Of a DNA stretch of 64,000 bases, positions 57,801 to 64,000 are shown in pieces. The DNA comes from Sipunculus nudus (taxonomy: Eukaryota > Annelida > Sipuncula > Golfingiida > Sipunculidae): NCBI GenBank assembly GCA_026874595.1, contig CM049307.1, positions 7,773,579 to 7,837,578 of the forward strand. The letters run 5' to 3'. Position numbers and translations under genes: made by a program. The notes under the pieces were generated by a model. The model did not search any database. It was not told where the DNA came from and saw only the letters and a list, made by a program, of their open reading frames with translations. How positions within the stretch are numbered: the stretch's first letter is position 1; every line of letters begins with the position of its first letter.

Positions 57801-60800
57801 GTACTTTATTAGTTAGGAAAACATCAATTTATGGAAAATTCATTTTAATAGAGCTTTTGATCAGTTGAAGGGCATGGGTGGTTTTGTTCTGGATAGAAGT
57901 GCTGGATTGGACCAGAATGCTAATGCAAAATACCAGACCGCTTATCCCTGGACTGGACTGGTTAGTACCAGACCGGTTTGGACCTGCCCTACCTAATTTT
58001 TAAAGGTTTATGCTAAAGATGAATTTATGGATTTAATTTCAACCCACAAATCTTGTTATGAACAAGATGCGGTTAACCTTTCACAGAAAGACTCTTTAGC
58101 TGTGTAAATGTATTCAAAGCTGCAGCTCAACAGTATAATTATATAAATGCATTATTAGCTCTGCTGACTATAAGTCATCTGAGCTATAGTCATGGTCCAT
58201 TGTCCGTCGTCTGTCCGTCTACCTGTCCGTCCGTCCGTCTGTAGATGTGGCATGTTTTGAAACCGTAAGACCTAGGAATCCAAAATTCAGCATAATGTTA
58301 GATGTCCCCAAGATCTTCTACCAAGCCAAAAACTGGGTCTTTGCCACTTTGTTCCTTTGAGAAATTAAGGAAAAACTTCAATTTTTTATTAAAAACCTTT
58401 TTTCACACTTCAAGACTGCCTTATATCAAAACCACTCATCTGTTTTTCCTCATATTTACCATAAATATTCATCTATATAGTTCCTATGTACATGCCAGAA
58501 ATTAAGTCTGTTAAGTATAAATTCTTTAAGTTATGGGCCCGAACATAATGGACTTTGTAAAAAATCAGGAAAAATATTTACTCACTTAACATGAAAAATT
58601 TTGAAACTAGAGTCTATTTTCCCAAGTATATAACTATGTATAATTAAGATTCAATTGTTTACCCAAAATTAGATCTGAATTTTGTAAATTTGTTAAATTA
58701 TTAGCATAAAAATAAAATTAGTACCTTAAATTTTGCCCAACTTTGACCATGGCACTTTTTTTTCTGGCAGTACCATTGATTTAATTTTCACAGCATGTAA
58801 ACATAAATATTTAATTTGTTAAAATCTGAAATTTGAAAATAAAAACTTGAAAATTAAGCTAGTTATTGATTTTTTTCTTGAGGCTCTATTGTAGTCATTT
58901 GCTTTGATTACAGATTACAGATGCAGGGTCCCACTCCAGGTCACCCCCCCAGCTAACCCAACCCACCAAGTGTTATGCAGTAATTGTTATTGTTTTCACT
59001 GTATCTCCTTAATTGTAATGCTGTTTCCACTCCAATATGCAAAAACTTTCCTTGAAAAAATAATTCAAGGTGTAATCCAGAAGATGCAATGTTGTGTAAT
59101 GTAGCATTTTTAAAGAAATCAGTTTTCCTTTTAAATGATTTTAACAAATATAATTGCACCCATCAGTATGCTTAAATTTATGAAATATGAAGCACATTAT
59201 GGATAAAAAAAGACACAATTAAAAATTGTGAAATCTCAATCAAGTTATTTTTAGATATTTATTGTTTTGTAATAATAAAAAGATATATTTTTGTGGTAAA
59301 AAATAAATAAACATTTGTATGCATGATGTGGTTTTGCATTTATATTAAGATATATATGTTATATTGGAAATATAAACTTAAATTAAAAAAAAATTGATGT
59401 GATAAAAAAATAGGATTTAATGCAAACATGTGTTCATTATTTTCCTGCCTCGGCAGAATTTGAGATCAGGCTTTGTTTGCCCTGATTTATGTTGTTAATT
59501 AGTTATATTTCAACTGTATACATTTCATAAAAAAATACATATATATTTAATAATATATATTATACAAAAAATAGATTCAATTGAACAAATGTTAAAACTA
59601 CTGAAATGTCAACAGTTAATCAAAAAGCCAACTAATGATCATGGTAATAGTACAGATCATTTGTTCACAAACTGCTCACATGCTTCAGTTTCAACATTAG
59701 GAAACACATGGTCAGGTCAAAAATATTATTAGCAACAATTTCTTGCTAATCCATACAAACCAATCATATAAACTAACCATGGCCTTTATTACCTCTTACT
59801 CTTACACTTTATCTCCATTTGATATTATTTTTGATTTTCAGCTGAGCACAGTGACCCATGGGTCCCTTGTGTTTTTTATTTTTCCCACTCTGAGTAACAG
59901 TTAAGAGCATTCTTTTATTAACTAATGATTGGAGTGACTTGTTCAGCATTAGAATCATTGTCCCCTTATGTGTTGCACAATACTGCAACCTCTGTATCAA
60001 TGTGTATCCTGGAAAGGCCTTCAACACACAGCCATCACTGCCCAGCAAATTCTTTAAAATCTGCTCCCCCTCACTGCACAATTTGGTTTATATTCTAACC
60101 ACCATGTGCCGCACATAACACCACATATTCCACTTTGTCAATTTATTTAAAAGATTGTGATTTTAAATTTATGATTAAAAAATCAACCCAGATCTTGCAA
60201 TTCACATGTAGTTTATAATATTACATTTAGTTAACAGTCTGCTGTATATTTGATAATCTGTTTTCTTAAATATTTGATCAAATATATGTAATGAAAAATT
60301 ATGTAGAATAAAAGCAAAATTAAAAACCACAATTTTAATTAATTTTTAATGATATTTTAATAAATGGATTGGACCGGTCCACTTTCTGGACAGGACCCCC
60401 TACAGCTGGACCAGACCAGGACCACACCTCTAGTACTAGAGGTGACCTGAGATGGGGTTGATGAACCATGAATGTGTGTTTTCCTCCACAGCAATGTTTT
60501 ATCATCCTGACAGCAGTTAGATGTTTCTGACAATATTTTGCTGAACACATAATTAACTCCTTACTAACATGCATACAAGAAGTGATCATGGCTTCTTAGT
60601 TGCTGAGCAGGCAAATCATAATTCTTGCCGGAAGTTAGCCTTCTGTTTCTAAGGACAGTGTAGCAGTTCAAAATAAAGTTTTTTTCATGTTTGTTTTCTC
60701 ACTTTTACTTTAATGTTTAGTATTGTGGGAAAATAATAGCCAACTCCATTTATTGCAGTGGTTTATAACCAGGCCTTACCTGTGTAAAGTGGAACCTGTC

Positions 60801-61024
60801 TGAAGGACCACTTGTCTAATAAGACCACCTATGAATAAAGACTACTTTTGGCTTGTCTTATGTGCAGTCTTATTACACAGGTTCACTGTATATTAATTGA
60901 CTCACCTTTGGGCCTGACACTGACTAACAGTCCACGCAGAGAGTTTCTGTGGAAACTTACAAACACAGGCGAGTGTAGTGGCCACTGTAATTCCAGACAC
61001 AACTAGACATCCAGGGATTCTCAT
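42662..61024 (-). CDS. ADP-ribosylglycohydrolase / J1-crystallin-like protein
   Basis: Seven coding exons in transcript order: 60906-61024, 57507-57700, 56863-56979, 45729-45993, 44949-45242, 43277-43440 and 42662-42807. They give 1299 bases (432 residues plus stop) with consistent phase. Family-defining segments are GDALAMPVHWYY (residues 60-71), HYHQGMQAGDNT (about 140-151, aligned to the TDDT metal loop) and NCGGENAHRGAALGALLGA (from about 382, aligned to the C-terminal GGDxDTxGxxxGA block). Active members remove ADP-ribose from proteins or small molecules using two Mg ions. Here the C-terminal block reads G-G-E-N-A-H, so canonical Asp ligands are missing, as I recall for J1-crystallin-type relatives; catalysis is doubtful. 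The first exon adds 41 residues with a hydrophobic N-terminus. Met42 at 57696 is an alternative start. Introns 3 and 5 hold giant tandem arrays. Confidence 0.9.
42808..43276 (-). other. ADPRH-like intron 6
   Basis: 469 bp with donor G|GTCAGT. Nothing else recognised. Confidence 0.8.
43277..43440 (-). CDS. ADPRH-like exon 6
   Basis: Acceptor TTTTTCAG, donor GGCG|GTCAGT. Encodes YPAGSEGRLEAYQSA, YIDGAMATMLFLAHEFYDDF and LNNANCG. Confidence 0.93.
43441..44948 (-). other. ADPRH-like intron 5
   Basis: 1.5 kb, nearly all a 33/66-bp donor-containing tandem array. Only about 130 bp beside exon 6 is unique. Confidence 0.9.
43580..44972 (-). repeat. 33/66-bp tandem array grown from the exon 5 donor
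   Basis: Read on the - strand, the exon 5 end TGTCACTCTCCTGTCAG and its GGGTAAAATGCTC donor are repeated to the far side of the intron. One half-unit keeps CAGAGGTAAAATG. The alternate half-unit reads TGTCACAAATAAAATG, where the donor is destroyed. There are about 21 double units, with the most diverged ones near 43580-43800. Confidence 0.93.
44949..45242 (-). CDS. ADPRH-like exon 5
   Basis: Acceptor ATCACAG; donor CAGGG|GTAAAA chosen because it restores phase into exon 6. Encodes YKNLGREDSQIAAIGGLVLT to KLGKKDMIQKLSLSCQ. Reading past the donor hits TAA at once. Confidence 0.92.
45243..45728 (-). other. ADPRH-like intron 4
   Basis: 486 bp of AT-rich sequence with a short G run near 45440; no other feature. 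Confidence 0.8.
45729..45993 (-). CDS. ADPRH-like exon 4
   Basis: Acceptor ATATTTCAG, donor AACAG|GTAAGT. Encodes GMQAGDNTLNAITSLKFLE, then YVKFMTTPGSHNDTYAESFH to DFCDN. Confidence 0.94.
46160..51115 (-). repeat. 69-bp minisatellite, about 59 units
   Basis: The unit is 69 bp (for example TTGATTG starts at 46199 and 46268). On the + strand it contains GTGTGGTCTGGACCATGG and CTCCTTACTTGTTAGTAGTC. Variant pairs GGTGAGCGCC / GATGAGCTCC and AGCACTTT / AGTGCTTT / AGTACTTT alternate in blocks, suggesting unequal exchange. On the transcribed (-) strand each unit has the words TACTAAC and AAGTAAGG. Confidence 0.95.
48981..49840. other. Non-repetitive block interrupting the 69-bp array
   Basis: About 860 bp inserted between partial units: the left unit stops after AGTAGTCAG and the right resumes at GTGTGGTCTGG. 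No coding exon or recognised element ends. It could be an insertion or ancestral intron sequence between two arrays. Confidence 0.7.
51270..56878 (-). repeat. 31-bp minisatellite grown from the exon 3 donor, about 180 units
   Basis: The last 16 exon bases plus the first 15 intron bases form the unit. On the - strand it reads ACACACTACCACCAAG then GTACGG, GTATGG or GTAAGG, and an ACAA-rich tail. Every unit therefore carries an AAG|GTA donor-like junction. Because 31 is not a multiple of 3, three frames cycle every 93 bp, producing long artefactual frames (up to 267 codons) in which THYHQG recurs. Confidence 0.96.
52573..54600. repeat. About 1.02-kb duplication within the 31-bp array
   Basis: Segments starting near 52573 and 53592 are nearly identical over about 1 kb, offset 1019 bp. 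An identical 106-codon frame occurs at 52889 and 53908. The first clear differences I see are near 54505. Confidence 0.85.
56863..56979 (-). CDS. ADPRH-like exon 3
   Basis: Acceptor GATTATTAG, donor CACCAAG|GTACGG. Encodes DGSGRKGWHKESKPIIGHVI and TSGKRTTHYHQ. Its last 16 bases are the first part of the 31-bp repeat. Confidence 0.92.
56980..57506 (-). other. ADPRH-like intron 2
   Basis: 527 bp of AT-rich sequence without recognised features. Confidence 0.8.
57507..57700 (-). CDS. ADPRH-like exon 2
   Basis: Acceptor ATAAAG|GACC, donor ATGG|GTAAGT. Encodes (R)TMSSKAKASWREAVWG, the fold-start motif GDALAMPVHWYY, and GYGGWLTGYRAPNQKHPSS. ATG at 57696-57694 could serve as start if exon 1 is not used. 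Confidence 0.92.
57701..60905 (-). other. ADPRH-like intron 1
   Basis: 3.2 kb, about half of it the dispersed element at 58157-59870. The rest is AT-rich. Confidence 0.75.
58157..59870 (+). mobile_element. 1.71-kb dispersed element, full-length copy 2
   Basis: Same termini as copy 1: AGCTCTGCTGACTATAAGTC at the start and CCCATGGGTCCCTTGT at the end, with a (GTCC)n-rich patch near 58200. Colinear with 20730-22593 along most of its length. No transposase. Confidence 0.75.
60906..61024 (-). CDS. ADPRH-like exon 1, hydrophobic N-terminus
   Basis: ATG at 61024-61022, then MRIPGCLVVSGITVATTLAC, followed by VCKFPQKLSAWTVSQCQAQ, to donor CAAAG|GTGAGT. It joins exon 2 in phase through a split Arg codon. 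The hydrophobic stretch of about 16 residues resembles a signal peptide or anchor. Support is splice-site and phase only. Confidence 0.6.
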
Positions 61025-61538
61025 TTATAACTTCTCTACAATCAGAAACATACCTCTGTCACTTTTATATAATATTATTAATGACAGTATGCCTCATATA
61101 CCGTCCCCCTTGTTTCATAATTTTGCAATTTAATTTAAATTACAGACTTAATCAAATAACCTTTTCTGTTCTGTTGGTCCAAATCATTTCATTTCTCACT
61201 CTTTTAAGCAAAATTTAGATGGGAAGATGATAAATATCCATTAAGTAATGTTTTATATCTGTCAGGCTTGTGGACCAACTTAATAATGTAGTTGTGCTGT
61301 TGAATAGTTCTCCTACTCAAATGATAAACCTTTGAAAAATCATGACATAAATACACAGTGGAACACCACAGTTACAACCAAAGAGTGACCAAAGAGTTTG
61401 TAATTTCCGGGGTGGTCATATATGTGAAATTCAGTCACCTGGACCATAGGCATATATTCTGCAGGACCAAGAAAAGTGGTCTTGTGTTGGTGGTCACAAT
61501 TGTGGGGTGGTCACAAGGTGTCTTCAATATAATATATT

Positions 61539-61542
<4 letters not shown>

Positions 61543-61578
<36 letters not shown>
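61543..61578. repeat. (AAT)n microsatellite
   Basis: About 12 trinucleotide units; the poly-Asn frame is an artefact. Confidence 0.95.
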
Positions 61579-61581
<3 letters not shown>

Positions 61582-62339
61582 TATATCATGAGTTTAGCTA
61601 AATTTAGTTAGCTTTACATAAAAGTATAAAATGCATGTACTTTGAAGACATCGACGAAATCGTCAATAAACTCATTAATGTAGTGAAAGTAGGTTATTTC
61701 TAAACTGGATTGCAGAATCAGCAGTGACCACTTACTGTAGGGTCATTATAATTACGTTACTATTAATTGTTATAATATCCCGGTAGGCGCGGGACCTTCT
61801 TTCAACATCCTGTGCATGTATACATGTGGAACATTCTACGGGTGTTTGTACTGTTACCTGAAGTGATTGCCAGGCAAACTGCACCAGTCTCCACCAGTAA
61901 GACGTTTAGACCTGACCAAGCCGGACCAGGCTTTACTCACAGAATTTAAAGGTCCGTTTTGTAACCGGTATCTACATGGTTATGTAACCATTACTTAGCA
62001 TATTCGAAGTCCACGTGCAAAGCCAGCCTTGAACCTATTTGTAAATAATGTCAGGTCTGATCATTCAATGCAATATTGTATAGCCGAATAGTTGTGAATG
62101 TTTACTGCAAACTGCAGTGGTTTCTTCTGTAGTGGGTTGCCATCTCGCGGTCGTCAACAGTACTATTTTTTAACTGGGCACAACGATCATCTGACATGGT
62201 AATATATGAAGTTATCTTAGAATTATAGTGTAGACGGGGATGTATTTCCGTAGGAATTTGATGCCCAAATTGCGAAAATGACTGATTTAGCATAAACAGG
62301 ATATGAACTAATGGAAAATGTTAGGTAACAAATTTTCAT

Positions 62340-62840
62340 ATCCCTCTAACACCGAAAATCCAAGATGGCCGCCTTCACCCTTGGGGAATTATTGAGTGAT
62401 GGGGATATAGTGTACTTGCACGTATAACAGAACGACGTATTCTTAGGGGCTGAATAAGATAGTGCTCGCTTCCAATTTATTTGCACTTAAGCTGATGAAT
62501 GAAGTAGGTTATATTTATTTAAATGCACCCTGTGACACCAAGAAATCCAAGATGGCCACCACTGCAGTCTTAACATAGAGATAATGCTATCATACTGAAG
62601 TTTGTCGCTTAAAACTTAATGATATTGGATCGATTTTCTACGTCTTATAATGTGTTCTGTCGATTGAAACTAAAATGGAGTTTTTTATGAGCTCTGCATG
62701 TAACCCCAGGGAATCCAAAAGTGCGGCCGTGCAATCTTAACATAGAGATAATGATATAACTTAATGATATTGGATAACTGAATCGGTTTATACTTTTAAT
62801 GTGTTCTGTTAAGTGCAACTGACTAGGAGTTGTCGGGAGT
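62340..62840. repeat. Diverged tandem modules with AAGATGGCC motif
   Basis: Modules near 62350, 62540 and 62705 share a CCAAGATGGCC-like word (degraded in the third). The second and third also share CTTAACATAGAGATAATG and AATGATATTGGAT. The period is about 160-190 bp. Confidence 0.65.
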
Positions 62841-63491
62841 TACAGAGGGTATATACGCAAGGTCAAAGATAAATATATGTACTAATATTTTAAAGCATAA
62901 AAAATCTTAGGCACTACACTATCATAAGTTATGTGATATGGTGATCAAAAGGAAATAGACCTGATAAAATTGATGCTCGTGATCTCTTTATTATTTTGCT
63001 GATTTTCTCATAGTACAAATACATGGTCTAGGTGCCTACCATATTACAACAAAACACACATTTAGAATCAATTTGTGTGGTTATATGGAAGATTCCAAGA
63101 TTCCAAAACCCTTGTTTGTGGTCTTGATACAGAAATTTTCATGTCATATTAAACTATTCCAAGTACCTTGTAGAACGGGGGAATTGGTAAAAACCTATGT
63201 CTGGATATTTTATATTTCTATATAGTTTATCTGAATATGAGCTGAAACAGGTCTTGTTGTTACAAGTTATAGATAAGGTACTTATAAAAGCTAAATAGAG
63301 TACGCATTATTCCTAAAGGAAAGTTTGTACATTACAGGAATACAATTATCTCTACGGTACACTTGTTGGATAAAACAGATCATGTAGATCCGGGCATAAA
63401 GGCCAACACCTCGGATGGAATCTTTTTTTTTTTTTTTTAAGGAAGGCACCATTGTTAATGCAAACTTTACTACATATATGTACATTTGCAG

Positions 63492-63763
63492 ATTTCTATT
63501 CCGGTTTCGGACTAGGTGACAGGGCAGCATCACACGCTTCCTCTCATTTTGTGTCCTGGCGTTCACAAAGCCCCAATGACTACTGCACCTGCGCGTCCTT
63601 GGTGCGTAATAATCCCCATTGCTGGGTCATAACCATCGAGGATCCCCTGAAAGGCGCACTCGTTTCGGAGTTAAGCGCGGCCGTTAGACCTTCCCAGTAC
63701 GCCTGGATGGAATCACTGTCGAGTGTGCATCAACCAGGGGATGCAAATGCCATAATAATGTAA
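63492..63763 (+). CDS. Possible orphan coding exon
   Basis: The acceptor-like TACATTTGCAG is followed by an open frame of about 90 codons ending in TAA at 63763. It encodes segments such as NNPHCWVITIEDPLKGALVS and PSQYAWMESLSSVHQPGDAN. The segment is clearly more GC- and CG-rich than its surroundings, which suggests a terminal exon or a gene-derived fragment. I do not recognise the protein and see no upstream exon. Confidence 0.3.
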
Positions 63764-63867
63764 ACCATCAGTTGTTTCCAGTGGTGAAAACTGCCCCCCC
63801 CCCCGGCACTTTGAGTGCCTACACCTCTTATGTTATTTGATTCTGTTCTCATTAATTCCTGATTTTT

Positions 63868-64000
63868 AGCGAACCTGTGAGCTTATGCAATGGTGCGGCG
63901 TCGTCCGTCGTGCGTCGTGTGTCGTGCGTCGTGCGTCGTCTGTACGTTAACCATAGCTATCTCAAAAACGGCAGGAGCTAGCATCACAAAATTTTTCGCA
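63868..64000 (+). mobile_element. Start of a related dispersed repeat, cut by the window end
   Basis: Begins TTTTT|AGCGAACCTGTGAGCTTA and then a GTCGTGC-rich patch (63898-63942). This matches the layout of the start of the elements at 20730 and 58157 (T-run, AGC start, CGTC/GTCC patch, then an AACC stretch). Confidence 0.5.

Larger units (their letters stand above)
61025..63490. other. Region upstream of the ADPRH-like gene
   Basis: Probably contains its promoter and 5' UTR. An (AAT)n microsatellite lies at about 61543-61578. Diverged tandem modules at about 62340-62840 carry AAGATGGCC words. No exon is supported. Confidence 0.5.

Noticed and set aside
63640-63720. 5S rRNA-like words (GTTAAGC ... 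AGTAC ... GGATGG)
   Set aside because: Spacing and the rest of the 5S secondary structure do not fit; probably chance.

Overview
This is an animal nuclear genome window, not a prokaryotic one. Genes are split by GT-AG introns, (TA)n microsatellites and large minisatellites are abundant, and the exons encode metazoan proteins. The ADP-ribosylglycohydrolase/J1-crystallin-like gene and the style of the dispersed repeats suggest a lophotrochozoan, probably a bivalve mollusc; that taxonomic call is an inference. Almost every long open frame is a by-product of simple or tandem repeats. The real coding sequence lies in short exons, which I joined by splice sites and reading phase.

Layout. (1) 1-2225, + strand: the 3' three coding exons of a short-chain dehydrogenase/reductase resembling L-xylulose reductase (DCXR), with an in-frame TGA where the human protein has Cys. 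(2) 2226-7782: intergenic, with old repeats. (3) 7783-40681, + strand: a complete dynactin subunit 4 (p62, DCTN4) gene in 13 coding exons, 450 codons, phase-consistent at every junction. Intron 1 carries a 4.5-kb inverted-repeat transposon with a perfect 9-bp target duplication. Intron 6 carries nested dispersed repeats and a 21-bp minisatellite. Intron 11 (10.6 kb) carries an inverted MITE-like pair and a CpG-richer, octamer-containing block. (4) 42662-61024, - strand: a complete ADP-ribosylglycohydrolase / J1-crystallin-like gene in 7 coding exons, 432 codons, convergent with DCTN4. Its intron 3 (10.9 kb) is almost wholly two giant minisatellites of 69-bp and 31-bp units. (5) 61025-64000: its upstream region, a possible orphan exon, and the start of another dispersed repeat.

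The most unusual theme is that several tandem arrays grow out of splice junctions. The 31-bp array (about 180 units) begins inside the last 16 bases of ADPRH-like exon 3 and repeats its donor. The 33/66-bp array begins at the end of exon 5 and repeats that donor. A 48-bp array in DCTN4 repeats the last 18 bases of intron 12 plus the first 30 bases of exon 13, so it repeats the acceptor in frame. A small 25-bp example sits at the DCTN4 exon 10 donor. Each unit of the three main arrays carries an AGGT-type proto-splice site or a decayed form of it. The genes themselves are unrelated in function: a sugar/carbonyl reductase, a dynein-dynactin subunit and an ADP-ribosylglycohydrolase-fold protein.
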